The notes below the pieces were generated by a model. That model saw nothing but the letters and a program-made list of their open reading frames with translations. It was not told the DNA's origin and searched no databases. This document shows positions 46,051 to 57,985 of a DNA stretch of 64,000 bases, piece after piece. The translations under genes and the position numbers were made by a program. Within the stretch, counting starts at the first letter, position 1. Every line of letters starts with the position of its first letter. The stretch spans positions 5,890,001 to 5,954,000 of the forward strand of contig OY992832.1 in assembly GCA_963921425.1 (NCBI GenBank), read 5' to 3'. The DNA is from Dryas octopetala. Its lineage: Eukaryota > Streptophyta > Magnoliopsida > Rosales > Rosaceae.

Positions 46051-46125
46051 AAACCAACATCATCTTGACAATTGTCTGCCACCCATATCAAAGTTCTCAA
46101 AAAATGACTGGTTGTCTTAACATCA

Positions 46126-49100
46126 TCAATCCAACCATCCAAATGTGGCCCTCTGCAAGTTCAAACACTTCTCCCTGAATAGCTGGTTTGCAGTCTTGGG
46201 CTTCTTATTCTTGCCCTTCTTGGTGCCAGGTTGGGCTTGCTGAGGCTGGGGGTCTCCATAAGGTTGGGCTTGTTGTTGGGGGTCTCCACAAGATTGGGAT
46301 GGCTGAGGCTGGGATGGACCTTGAGTGGCTTGCTGAGATGGACCTTCAAAGTTTTCATATTCATATGGACCCTCAAAGTTGTCCTGCTGAGATGGCCCTT
46401 CTTTTTGGACATTATTTGAAGGCCCTTCACCCTCCTGATGGCTCATATGTGATACACATCTTGCCTTCCTCAATGGATTTGTTCTCTTTGATGGTCCCTC
46501 TCCATTGTTTTGGGTCTGTCTATTGAACTACATGAAACATACAAAAAAAACAGCCAAAGTTAAATGCTAAAGTGTCAAGTAACAGGACAACAGTAAAGGG
46601 GCAAGTCCACTCACTGGTAGTTTGGTGGGCCTGCGTGCACTTCCATCTGTAGTGGTCCTTGCACTCTTAGCAGCCTGCATGTACACATGATAAAATGAGA
46701 ACCAAAGCCCAACAATAGATTGCATATACATATGAAAAAATGAGAAGGCCATTATTTACCTGCTTTTTGCCCCGAGTCCCAACACTTGCTTTACAACTCC
46801 TAACATTATGCCCAATCTCTCCACAATTACCACACTTTGTGTGGAAGTTAAACTTTTGCAGCTTGTGAGCTTGACTTGGCCTTTTGGGGCTTTCATTTGG
46901 TGCTTTAACCCTTGACTTTTTAGGTCTACCTGGCTGCTTGTGGTAAAGTGGTGCTAGCATTGGGGCTTTTCCAGTATTTTTCCACTGATCACTACTTGGC
47001 ATTGGCTCAATCAGCTCCCTGTAGGTTCTTATGTAAGCATCTTTCTTGTAACAATTGTCCACATACTCAAGGGGATCCCTATTGAAGTAGCTTATAGCTG
47101 AGCAAGCATGAACACATGGCAGCCCACTTAGGTCCCAAGCTTTACATGAACAAGTATGCTGGACCAAATCAACCACAAAGCTCCTGTTGCCACCATGCTG
47201 GATAACCTGGTATTTGTGCTTGTCTGCTGGTCTTGGAATGCACCACCTTGCCTCATCTCTAATGTCATTCAATTTCTTAACCACCCTAGGACCTACCTCA
47301 TGATGCCACCTCTCAACACCTGCCCTTCTAGTGGCTGTTAACAACATCAAGTACATTCTAATCCTTTCCAACAAAGTCAGAATGGGCTTATCTCTAGCCT
47401 CCAATATAGCCATGTTGAAGGCCTCACAGTAGTTGTTAAGCATCTTGTCACACTTGAATTGGGTACTGTAATGAGAAAGAGCCCAATTCTTAGGATCCTT
47501 TTCATGCAACCACTTAAAAGCAGCCTCATCCAATTCAAGCATCTTCTTCATTTCAGCATCAAACCACTCCAGTGTGGTGGCCCTTGCTATTTTCTCCATT
47601 TGCTTCTTCAATGCCAAACCTTTGTGCTTTTGACTGAAATTAGCATATAAATGCTTAAGGCAATGTCTATGCTCTGACTCGGGGTACTGATCCTTGATGG
47701 CATCTATAAGTCCCTTCTGCTTGTCACTTAAAAATGCCCAATGATGCGAATTTTCAATGTGCAAGTCACCCCCCAGCAGCTCCAGAAACCAGTACCATGT
47801 CTCATAATTCTCCACCTCAACCACAGCATATGCTATTGGGTACATGCCATTGTTGGCATCTATCCCAACAGCACTTAGAATCTGTCCAGGATGAGGTCCT
47901 TTGATGTGACACCCATCCAGCCCAACTAGTTGCCTACATCCCTCTAAAAAACCTCTCTTCAAGGCACCAAGACAAATGTACACCCTCTGGAACCTAATAG
48001 CATCTTGCTCACCACCAGATGTCTTCAATATCACTGTGCTTCCCCTATTTCTCCTCAACAACTCAGCACAATAGTCCCACATTTGTCCATATTGTTGCAT
48101 ATATGTTCCCTCAAGTAACACAGTGGCCTTAGCCTTTGCTCTGTAGATCAATGAGGCTTGTGCATTTATCCCTGTCTCATTTAGGACCTGTTCCTTGAAT
48201 GAATTCAGCTCCCATCTCGGGTTGTAAGCAAGTTGAGTCATATACCTCTTTGCAAGCCAATCTGCAGTGAGATGCTTGCTCACTGTTTCCTTATTGCAAA
48301 CATGATTGCCCACCAAGGTCTTCACATACAACTCAGAACTACCATTCTGTAAGGATGCAAACACAACAAACCCACACTTCTTCTTACAAACTGCCCTTAC
48401 TGCATTTTTATCATTTTTCACAAAATCAATTTGTCTACCACATTTCAGTGAGAACTCTTTAACAGCCCTTCTAAACAAATTAGCAGTGGCAAACTTGTCT
48501 CCCAACTTAAAATGAGGGTCCTTTAGGTCTACATCCTCATTGAATTCATGAAACTTGGGCAGTCTCCTCTTTGGTCTTTTAAGTGCAGTGCCCTGCTGAG
48601 GAAGATCTTCATCTGATGAGTTGTCTGGTGTCCTCACCTCATCATCAATTTCCTCATCCGAAACCACATTATCATCCAATTCAGCATTAGGGTCTCTGTC
48701 ATCAGCAGTGGGGTCTATGTATCCCTCAAATAGCCTATCATCATCCCTCACTAGCCTAATCTCTTCATCACTAACCCCATAAAATTCATCCTCAAACAAA
48801 GGATCATCTGCATCATCTTCCTCATCATCTTCAGACTCACCCTCCTCAGCATTAGCATCTTCATCTTCAGACTCACCCTCCTCAGCATTATCATCTTCAT
48901 CTTCAGGCTCACTCTCCTCAGCATTATAATCTTCAGACTCACCATCATCTGCATTATCATCTTCAGACTCACTTTCCACCTCAATCACATTCTCCCTTTC
49001 GCCATCAGCAGGTTCCACCACCCTCCTCTTAGTTTTTTTCACTGCAAGTATGTTTAATGAAATTTATTAGGTGTAAGTGTGTAACAACCCTTGGCAGCAT

Positions 49101-49544
49101 GTAAGTGTGTAAGTGTGTAAGTGTGTAACAACCCTTGGCAGCATATATTAAGTTTTTTTCACTGCAAGTATGTTCCACCACCCTCCTCATTTATGCACTA
49201 AAAGACACGACACCAACCAATCCAAAACCATAAAGTTGCAACACCAGGTAAAAGACAAATAAATTGACATATTGAATGGTAGATAACAACCCCCAATTAA
49301 ACCCCCAACCCACTATTACACAAGTACACGACACCACACCAACCATGGACCACATTCGTTGAAAATTGGGGTCTAAAGCAATAAACAATTCCTAACACTT
49401 CCAAAAGTTCAAAAAAGCTTTAAAATGCAAAGAATCTTGCACATGGCACACCACTCATCGATACACAATAAAACAAACCAAACAGTTCCAAAAGTTCCAA
49501 AAGTCGAAAACCCTAACAGTTCCAAAAGTTCAAAAAAACTTACT
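46126..49544 (-). CDS. MULE transposase (MURA-like, MULE DDE domain with SWIM and CCHC zinc fingers)
   Basis: Reconstructed as four exons, 914 aa: the A of the start codon at 49544, then 49041-46760, 46674-46615 and 46527-46126. All introns are GT-AG and the frame is continuous. The first intron (49543-49042) splits the ATG as A|TG. Order: acidic, repetitive N-terminus (20-140); DNA-binding region with FKLGDKFATANLFRRAVKEF (178-197) and a C..C/H..C cluster; DDE catalytic core with Asp376 (GLDGCHIKG), Asp440 (FLSDKQKGL) and Glu540 (NNYCEAFN); SWIM finger Cys631-x-Cys633, Cys643-x-His645; AT-hook-like GRPKKSR (705-711); CCHC knuckle Cys737, Cys740, His745, Cys750; Gln/Pro-rich tail. It binds the element ends and catalyses cut-and-paste transposition in the nucleus. 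All catalytic residues are present and no stop or frameshift was seen. Exons 3 and 4 and the start intron are inferred from splice signals. Confidence 0.93.
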
Positions 49545-49753
49545 TTTGTCTGGCAAACGAATCTTCAGACCTCACTTGACCAAATCAGCTCAAAATCCCA
49601 CAGAGAATCTCGGCTTCACTTCTGAAGAAAGGAGGCGATGGGCGATGCGATGATGGAACCCTAATTGCAGAGAATCTTCTGAAAACGGAGGGGATGCGAT
49701 GAGTTGTTTGATGGAGATCGATCCAGTTGACCCAATAAGGCTGGGTCCCTACG

Positions 49754-50032
49754 TGAGCTGAGCTGGCAGCGGGTGGGTCCCACATGTGGGTATGTGGCAT
49801 TTGGGGGCTGTCTAGGTGGAAAAGGCTGGGCTGCTGAATGGTCCAGGGAGGTCGAAATGACCAATTTACCCTGCCACATCAGCAAAATAGACGGAACCCA
49901 TGACGGAAATTGGAAGAAGGGGCACATTAGACTAACGTTGTAACTGTTAGGGGGTAAATTGATAAAATTAAAAAGTCAGGGGGCACATTAGGAATGGGAT
50001 CATAGTTCAGGGGGCAAAAATCATAATAAGCC
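49754..50032 (-). repeat. MULE right terminal inverted repeat (279 bp)
   Basis: Inverse of 44341-44619. It ends GGGGCAAAAATCATAATAAG, then CC, directly followed by the TTTTTTATA target duplication. Likely holds the transposase promoter, and the 5' UTR runs 49754-49545. Confidence 0.95.
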
Positions 50033-50343
50033 TTTTTTATATAGTATTCACTAATTTTTGTACGGTACAGCTTCCCAACACATCTCATTGTTTCGAGCTT
50101 CACAAAAAGGTTAGGTACTTAGGTTGAATGTTAGGTCTCTCTGTGCTTCCAGTCTTCCACTCTCAAGTCAAAGGGTCTGAGCAGCAGACGGATAGCTAGT
50201 TCACGACTACCCACCAACAAATTCTGGTCTTAGGACAAGTTACTTTATACTACCAACTTTGTAAGAATTTATATGAAAAATGTTTCAGTTTGACTGGTAG
50301 GCTGGGTATTAATTGCAGTTGGCTTGCCGTTCAGTCTCCACCT

Positions 50344-50349
50344 TATATA
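50344..50349 (+). promoter_or_regulatory. Putative TATA box of the RD21-like gene
   Basis: TATATA within CCTTATATACATT, 58 bp before the start codon, so it leaves only a short 5' UTR. The MULE right end lies about 310 bp upstream and may have displaced more distal promoter DNA. Confidence 0.45.
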
Positions 50350-50406
50350 CATTAGAATGAAGATGGATCAAAATCAATCATCAGAAGTGGAAGCCCAATT
50401 GAGAAA

Positions 50407-53220
50407 ATGGGTTCCCACAAAATTGAACTGGCTCTTGCTTTCTTCATCTGGGCATCACTAGCCTGCTTCTCTTATAGTTATAGCCTCCCTAGTGAATACT
50501 CCATAGTGGGAGGACATGACCAAGTACTAGTGGACAACTTTCCTGCAGAAGAGAGACTGGTGGAGCTCTTCAGACTCTGGAGAGAGAAGCACAGAAAGGT
50601 GTATAGGCACGATGAGGAGAGGGAGAAGAGGTTTGAGAATTTTAAGAGGAACCTCAAGTTTGTGTTGGAGAAGAATGCAAAGAAAAAGTTTGCAGCTAAT
50701 GCACATGATAGTCAGAGGGTGGGGTTGAATGGGTTTGCTGATTTGAGCAATGAGGAGTTTAGGCAGATTTATTTGTCTAAAAAGGTGAAAATGCCCACCA
50801 GCAAAAGGAACAGTCCGATGAGGATAATGCAGGGGAAAGCAGTGCAGTCATGTGCTGCTCCTTCATCTTTGGATTGGAGGAAAAAGGGAGTTGTCACTGC
50901 TGTCAAGGACCAAGCCAGTTGTGGTATGTTTCAGTCATTTATTTCATTAGCTAGTAAATACATTTCAATTCAATAACAAATTAACAAGTAAAAAAAAATG
51001 ACTTTGAATATTATTGAGGGGACACTTTGGACTTGTTTTTTGTTGTTGTCAGAAATCATAATGTTTAACACTTTAACATGTCCTCCCTTTAGATTGGTTC
51101 TTCTAATTGGCCATGGATTACATATCCATAGTTTCTAAGCTTGTGCACATTCATCTATGGTGTTCAAAGAATAGGCCCTCACATAAAATTTATGATCAAG
51201 TATGAACATACTTAATTGATTGAAATGGGATGTCTTCCTATAAAATGGGAGATTTAGATTCAACCAATAGAATGAAGTAATTGGGTTTCTAAAGGACAAG
51301 AAATGGATCTTTAGTGCTCATCCTTCATTCACCTTTTCTGGTCAGTCCATTGACTTCTTGGTATCTCTCAATTTCTACAATCAATTGATGATATCAAAAG
51401 TCACATGGTTAGAATATTAAAAGATGCTTTATATATTTTTTTTTCAAAAGCATTTTATTAGATAGTTTTTTTTTTTGGCCATGACATTTATTAGATAGTT
51501 AAAGAAAGAAAAAAACAGAAAGAAAAAAAAAAAACAAACTGTTAGGTAGTGTGATGCATACAAAGTTAATATAAAAATATGAACATAGCTTTCAGACCTC
51601 AAGATATTAAATTTACAAATGTCTTGCGGTGCTGGCTACTACTAGTATATTGGATAAAAAAGTTTCTTAGGCAAAAGTATTAGCGTTTCTCCTCTTCCTT
51701 CAGTTTTTGGCAAATGACATTAAGTTCAACTTCAATGACATGTCATGCTTAAGGTTTTTTTTTTTTTTTTAATAATATTTTTTGCTTTCATACAAAACCT
51801 GACTGTTGTACCTTATTCTGTTTTTGTGTTCACAGGAAGTTGTTGGGCATTTTCTAGCACTGGAGCCATTGAAGGAATAAATGCAATAGTCACTGGAGAC
51901 CTCATTAGCCTTTCAGAACAAGAACTTGTGGATTGTGACAGTACCAACTATGGATGTGATGGAGGATATATGGACTATGCTTTTGAATGGGTTATTAGTA
52001 ATGGTGGTATTGATACAGAAACTGATTATCCATACACAGGAGTGGATGGTACCTGCAACACCACAAAGGTTTGCTTCCATCCTATATATTGTATTTTGTG
52101 TGGAACAAATTTCATCCATTTTCCTCTGTTCTTATCTGTGTGTTTCCTTGCTCAGGAAGAAACCAAAGTTGTGACCATTGATGGCTATGAAGATGTGGGA
52201 GAAACAGACAGTGATCTTTTATGTGCTGCTGTTCAGCAACCTGTTAGTGTTGGTATGGATGGCTCTGCTTGGGATTTTCAACTGTACACAGGAGTAAGTC
52301 TAATTGCTCTTCATTTCACTTGTTGGCTTGGATATCTAAAATGCTACCAAAGACACAATTTAACTGTAAAATTGATGTGATTCGATCAGGGAATCTACGA
52401 CGGGGACTGCTCCGATGATCCAAATGACATTGACCACGCAGTTCTAGTAGTGGGATATGGTTCAGAAGGTGATGAAGATTACTGGATAGTAAAGAATTCA
52501 TGGGGGGCTAGTTGGGGGATCGATGGATACTTTTACATTAGAAGGAACACTAATTTGACATATGGGCTTTGTGCAATCAATGCCATGGCTTCATATCCTA
52601 CCAAAGAGTCATCTGCACCCTCTCCTTATCCATCCCCATCTACTCCACCACCACCTCCTACGCCAGTTTCACCACCGCCACCACCTACGCCAGTGACACC
52701 ACCACCTCCCTCTCCTTCACCAAGTGACTGCGGAGACTTCTCCTATTGTCCACCTGATGAAACATGCTGTTGCCTCTATGAATTCTTTGACGTCTGCTTC
52801 ATCTATGGTTGCTGTGAATATCAGGATGCAGTTTGCTGCACTGGAACTGAGTACTGCTGCCCAAGTGATTACCCCATTTGTGATATTGATGATGGCCTCT
52901 GTCTTAAGGTATGCAAATGCAATATCAGCCTTTATTTCAACATCTCTTTGTTTGACACAGAAAACTAATACTTAACATTGTGTAGCAAGTCAAATGCCTT
53001 GCAAAGTATATACATTGAACTAATAGAATCAGCCTTTGGTTAAACTAATGACTAATGTCTACCTTTTTTTGTTACAAAGCATAATGGAGATTACCTGGGA
53101 GTAGCTGCAAAGAAGAGAAAAATGGCCAAGCACAAGTTGCCATGGACTAAATTAGAGCAAACAGAGAAGACATACCAACCTCTGCAGTGGAAGATGAACC
53201 GGTTTGCTGCAATGCGCTGA
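50407..53220 (+). CDS. RD21-type papain-like cysteine protease with granulin domain
   Basis: Five exons: 50407-50923, 51836-52068, 52156-52293, 52390-52908 and 53080-53220. All introns are GT-AG and the frame is continuous, giving 515 aa. Signal peptide 1-25, then the I29 inhibitor prodomain ([29 protein letters not shown]). The C1A protease domain begins near SSLDWRKKG, with Gln169, catalytic Cys175 (GSCWAF), His312 ([12 protein letters not shown]) and Asn332 (VKNSWG). A Pro-rich linker spans 373-405, and a Cys-rich granulin domain about 410-466 (pairs such as CCC, CC). The basic tail ends NRFAAMR. RD21-type proteases act in the vacuole and ER bodies in stress, senescence and immunity, and are matured by removal of the prodomain and granulin. 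It is complete, in contrast to the broken relative at 4.4-9.6 kb, which lacks the granulin part and belongs to another subfamily. Confidence 0.95.
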
Positions 53221-55152
53221 GAAAGGGAATGGAATTTCTTGTTTCTGTGAAGTTTGAAGGTTGTTGTTGCTCTTGCTATTTTACATTTATAGGCATTTTG
53301 TTCATCCTTGTTTGAGATATGTTATTGTGGGCATTGATTCATTGAACACATGCTGTAAGCAAAACCAGAAACAGAAACCATATAGGAGAAAAGTGATTTT
53401 TCTCTACTCATGATGCAATGGACAGAATAAATTGATTGTTACAGCTAAATTTGATGGATTTTACAGTTATAGCACAAGGGTTAAAGACAGATTCAACATT
53501 GTTGTCCTAGCTTTATAATTCTATTGGGTTTTAGCTAAGTAACATGTTCTACTAACTTCCATTCTTCTCACTCAACAAGAATTCTCAGACAATGAAGAAA
53601 TAGCTAAAACAAAATACAATAGCCATAAAAATAACTAAATTGGAATTGCAGATTGGAACATATTTAAGAGCAAAGGACTCAGTGGCAGATAGCCTTGCCT
53701 CCTATGCTCTCGCTCTGGACTTAGGCTGCTATGTCCTTAAAGAGCCCCTCCTGCTACAAGAGTTGTTTTGCCACAAAATTCTACAACGAACTAGCGTGGA
53801 TCAACTATTAATTTTGAACCAGTATCCATACTACCTTACTACCTTACTACCTTTTTTTTTTTTTTTTTTTGGCCAAGGAAACATCAATTCATTAAACAAA
53901 CCCAAAGGCAAAGAACAAGTTTACAAAGAAAAAACACCAGCGACTATTACACAAACAAAGCAACAAAACAGTACAAAACAAAAAGTATCCATACTATCTT
54001 TAACTTAACCAATTAGGTACAACATAATTTGAGCAAGTATAACAAAGTGTACATTTTTATTTCAAAAGACTACAAGCCACTCTTAATTGTTGCTAAGATT
54101 CATGGTTTATGCATAAAGAGAGTGTTTGGGAGAAAATAAAATACGTGAGAACAGAGAGAGTTTTGAGAGAAAAACCAGAGATGCTTTTATTAATCTTGGT
54201 TAAAAACTAACAGAATGAACAGTAAGCCTTTATACTTAGGCAATACAACCAAGCAGTAAGCACTGACTCGAGTCACCAATTTTGTTAGCCAAACAAGAAA
54301 AGAAGGGCTTGTTTGGTATCGTATTCAAAAACCATTTTTTTTCTTCCAAAAACAAAAAAAAAACATGTTTTAGTCAAGAAAACATGTTTGGTAGACAATT
54401 TTCAAAAACAATTTTTAGAAAAAAATTAAAAAACAAGTCTTTTTTTTTTTAATTATAAAATATCATTTTTTTTATTTTTTTTATAACTTCTTTCTTTTTT
54501 AGCTGTTATCATTTTTCAAATTGTTTTCAAATTTCATACCAATCAAGTTTTCAAATTTTTAAAATTAATTTTGAAAACTCACATTTACAAAAAATCTTAA
54601 TTTTTTTTTTTTTTTTTTTAAATTGAGTAAGATACTAAACGGCCCAAAATGGCTCTTCTTTATTAAGAAAAAATAAGAATGGCAGTCAAGTTTGGAATAT
54701 GGTGCTATCCGCAATTTAAGGGAACTTTGGAGAAAAACATTGTTGATATTGTAGTCTGTTTGATTGATAAATGTATAGTCATAAGTGACTTACCTAATGT
54801 GGCCATATATGTAGAGAGGAAAAACAAAAAAGGTTTTACCTTTTAAATTTCAAATTTTAACAACCCCACTTATTGAGATTGATGCTATTAGTTGACCATG
54901 GCCATAGATTAAGCTTTCCCGATTTCACTATAATCAAGGCTACAATTTTCTTCCACTATTATAGTTGATTGATTGTAATTAAGGTTCTTTGTACATCAGA
55001 CTTGTGAATAATACATAACTTAATTCTCTCTTCCAAAACTATCACTTGCAACATGTGAGGGCCAAACCATCACATGCCAATGGGTCCAAATGAAACTTTA
55101 GTTTCATTTTCACTACTTAGCGTAAAACCCAGTTTGCAATACATAAAATGAT
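53221..55152. other. Intergenic, no supported gene
   Basis: 3' flank of the protease. It contains poly-T tracts at 53851-53871 and 54600-54620 and the MITE-like element at 54306-54655. Short frames such as 53640-54008 are low-complexity. Confidence 0.5.
54306..54655. mobile_element. Possible MITE
   Basis: Left GGGCTTGTTTGGTATCGTAT and right AAGATACTAAACGGCCCAA are imperfect complements. The interior is dominated by A/T runs with opposing AAAACAATTTTTAGAAAAA / TTTTGAAAACTC arms. No clear target duplication. Confidence 0.4.
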
Positions 55153-56506
55153 GAGCAAATTACAATTTAGTACCTCAACTTTATATGTTGTTTCAACTTA
55201 GTATCCCAACTTTAAAAACTTACAAAAAAGTACCTCAACTTTCATTTTTGTATCAAAATAGTACCTCCGTTAGTTTTTCTGTCAAATAAACCGTTATCTG
55301 CTGACGTGGCAAGGGTATTTTCGTCATTTTTTCTAAATTTAAAAAAGAATAATATTTTTTTAAAAAATTTAATAAAAAATAATTAAAATTTCTTAAAATA
55401 ATTAAATAAACAAATTTCATAAAAAAAAAAAAAAACCTTTCCCCAGCCATCCCCCCTCCCTTCCCCGCCCCCCACCCAGCCCCTCCCTTCCCCTCCCCTC
55501 CCCCACCCTCGTCCCTTAGCAGCCCCCCACTCCCCCCACCCATCCCCTCCCTCCTCCTCCTCCTCCCCACCCCCACCCAGCCAGCCCCCAGCCATCCTCC
55601 CCCTCTCCCCCACCCCTGTCCCATCGCACCTCGTCGCACCTCCTCCTCAGGAATCGGGCTCTGCTTCGGCTTCGCCTGCCCGAAACGCTTCGCTAGAGAG
55701 GAGGCGAGAACCTCCACCGGAAGAACCTCCCCGGCGTCGACGACCTGGCTGGAAAAGGTGACACCCCCGCCTGCAGCGGCCTGGCAGCTACGCCGTGCGG
55801 GTAGGGGCTCTGCCACGGGCTCGGGCTAGGGATCGACGACCTCGCCGGCATGTTCTTGACGCTGACGACGCCGTTTGGCTCGGCCTGCGACGGCGCAGTG
55901 GCCTGAGGTTGGTGGACAAAGGTTGGCGACGGAGCTCCCTTGGCCCTTCCTCCTCCTCCGTCAAAGTGACGAGCCCGAGTCAAAGTCCGCGCATCTGACA
56001 GCCAATATTGAATCGACCTCTCTCACCGGCGTGGGGGGCTGAGACAGAATGAGTAAGGATAGCTGGGACTGGGGTGGGGGAGAGGGTGGGTCGGGGTAGG
56101 GAGAGGGGGAGGATGGCTGGGGGCTGGCTGGCTGGGGGCGGGGAGGAGGAGGGAAGGGATGGGTGGAGGGAGTGGGGGGCGGGGAGGAGGAGGGGATGGC
56201 TGAGGGGCGGGGAAGGGAGCGGGGCATGGAAAGGGTTTTTTTTTTTTTTGAAATTTTTTTATTTAATTATTTTTAGAAATTTTTTTATTCAAAAAATTTT
56301 AAAAAAATTATAATTTTTTAAATTTAGAGAAAAAGACGAAAATAGCCCTGCTACGTTAGCAAATAACGGTTTATTTAACGGAAAAACTAACGAAGGTACT
56401 ATTTTGACACAAAATGAAAGTTAAGGTACTTTTTTACAAGTTTTCAAAGTTGGAGTATTAAGTTGAAACAACATGTAAAGTTGAAGTACTAAATTATAAT
56501 TTGCTC
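55153..56506. mobile_element. Non-autonomous foldback-type Mutator-like element
   Basis: 1,354 bp, starting GAGCAAATTACAATTTAGTA and ending in its near-complement. Perfect 9-bp target duplication TAAAATGAT at 55144-55152 and 56507-56515. The first ~185 bp of each end match closely. The complementarity then continues through an A/T zone and a C-rich (left, 55440-55615) versus G-rich (right, 56060-56225) zone, so nearly half the element on each side can fold back. The unique middle (about 55620-56040) is GC-rich and could be a captured plant sequence, but I recognise no protein in it. There is no transposase. Its terminal sequence differs from the 44341-50032 element, so that copy is not an obvious source of its transposase. 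Confidence 0.88.
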
Positions 56507-56515
56507 TAAAATGAT

Positions 56516-57985
56516 TGACAATGATGTATAAGTGCTACGTGGAGGTGGAGTCATGGGCTCAAAGGTCTCAAAAATTCAATAAATGGGTCGGTCCAGTGCT
56601 CACTGCTCAGTGGGACCCCACTAAATATTGGCAGATTTTGGGAGTTAAGAGCTTCGGATCAGCAACCGTCTCTGTATTCCCAACTATATGTCCGTGACTT
56701 GACCTCCTCCCAAGGCCACCCTCAGTTACTAGACTTTTCATAAATAACCCAGCAACAACGAAAAGACAGATTACACATATGACATAAAAGAAAATATCAA
56801 AATTCAAAGGGGACCACGCAGAGAGGAAGCAAAATGATCATCAACGTACAGTGCAATGTAGTTTTAGTTTTATCCTCTGCATGCGTTTAAAGTCCTAGTC
56901 CACTCTCTCCTTGTCTCAGAATGAATGTACACACTAACAAAAGTTAAAAAAAGCACATTCAGCTACTTCTCTCTCTCTCTCTCTCTCTCTCCTTTCTTTG
57001 GCTACACTCATTCCCCAAACTCTACGGCATCAATCCCGGACCCAAATTCAGGAACTGCACTCTCTCTCATACAGTGAGAGCCTCACAGGTATGCCTCTTA
57101 TTTTCTTCAATGAACTTTTAATTTTGATATGGTTAGTGACTGATGGTGTTGATTATACTAGAATTTGGCTTTGTGGTCAATTCTGGGTTTTCTCTATTGG
57201 GATTCACAGTTGAGTTTCTTCTTTGGCTCTCATGTCAAGGTTACTGTTTGGTAGATCATAATGATGGGATTGTTATGAGGGTTTCAGGTTTTTGTTGAAA
57301 AGGTTAATTTTTCTTCACCAGGACTGAGATTCTTTGGTTATGGCACTTTGTCAGAGTAGGTAAAATTCATCTAGCCTAGTAAATGCTTTTCTGTCAGTTT
57401 TTTAATTATAAATCTCAGCATCTAGAATCTCTAAAATATGGGATTTTGCTTATCTGATAAGAGCCAATTTGTTAGTTTCCAATTTTTTCTTTATTCTCTC
57501 ATTGGTGTTTTTGGTTATTGGTAAAGGAATATTCACTCTCTAATTGATTGGTTTGAAGGATGAAGATGGAACACAACAAATAATTTGGAACTCTGAATTT
57601 CGTTTCGTGTTTTTTCTTTTTTGAATTAATCGTGTTGCTGGCTTTTGGTTGGTCCTCAACTGCTGGTTATATTTGCTTGCTGTTTATAAGTAAAATCGGT
57701 GCATAGATTTCCTTTCTTTTAGTTTTGTTTTCTTTCCAAATATTTTTGAAGTCATATCTATTACAAGTAGCATACCAGGCGTTGAGCAAGTTATTTAATA
57801 AGAACTCTGGATTGTTTTAGCAATTTTATTCTTTTCCTTTTCAGAAATTACTCTACATTTGGATGCAAAGCGATTTTCCACGATCTTTTCTGCCATCCCT
57901 GTTGTTAGCAACTGCATTTTCTTTCTCAATTGGTGAACTTTGAATTATAGAGGGATTGGACGGCATTGGCTTGACTTAAACTAGG
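56516..57985 (+). promoter_or_regulatory. Promoter and 5' UTR (probably with an intron) of the DUF688 gene
   Basis: A (CT)n tract at 56968-56991 is a common plant 5' UTR/core-promoter feature. A plausible UTR intron runs from donor CACAG|GTATGCC near 57090 to acceptor GAATTATAG near 57949, just before the start codon. The region between is T-rich, as expected for a plant intron. Inferred from splice-like signals only. Confidence 0.45.

Larger units (their letters stand above)
44341..50032. mobile_element. Complete, apparently autonomous Mutator-like element with two convergent genes
   Basis: A 5,692-bp element with all parts visible. The 279-bp terminal inverted repeats (44341-44619 and 49754-50032) start GGCTTATTATGATTTTTGCC, and I see one mismatch between them. 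The perfect 9-bp target duplication TTTTTTATA lies at 44332-44340 and 50033-50041. A MURA/FAR1-like DDE transposase runs leftward from just inside the right repeat, and a GRF-zinc-finger membrane protein runs rightward from just inside the left repeat. Their 3' ends face each other across a zone of tandem repeats (45304-46050). This is the same layout as maize MuDR (mudrA and mudrB), although the second protein here belongs to a different family. Intact frames, splice sites and nearly identical ends indicate a young, possibly active copy. Confidence 0.95.

Noticed and set aside
46188..46526. 112-residue plus-strand frame
   Set aside because: Antisense to the Gln/Pro-rich last exon of the MULE transposase.
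48751..48984. Met/Lys/Leu-rich frame beside the transposase start
   Set aside because: Shifted-frame translation of the acidic repeat in the transposase N-terminus.
49191..49388. Possible N-terminal exon of the transposase
   Set aside because: It lies inside the leader intron. Its start needs a non-ATG codon and it has no splice donor joining it in frame, whereas the A|TG junction gives a clean start.
55253..55816. 187-residue Gly/Ala/Arg-rich frame in the foldback MULE
   Set aside because: Mostly translation of C-rich/G-rich arms. Only the central ~70 residues look protein-like and no family is recognised.
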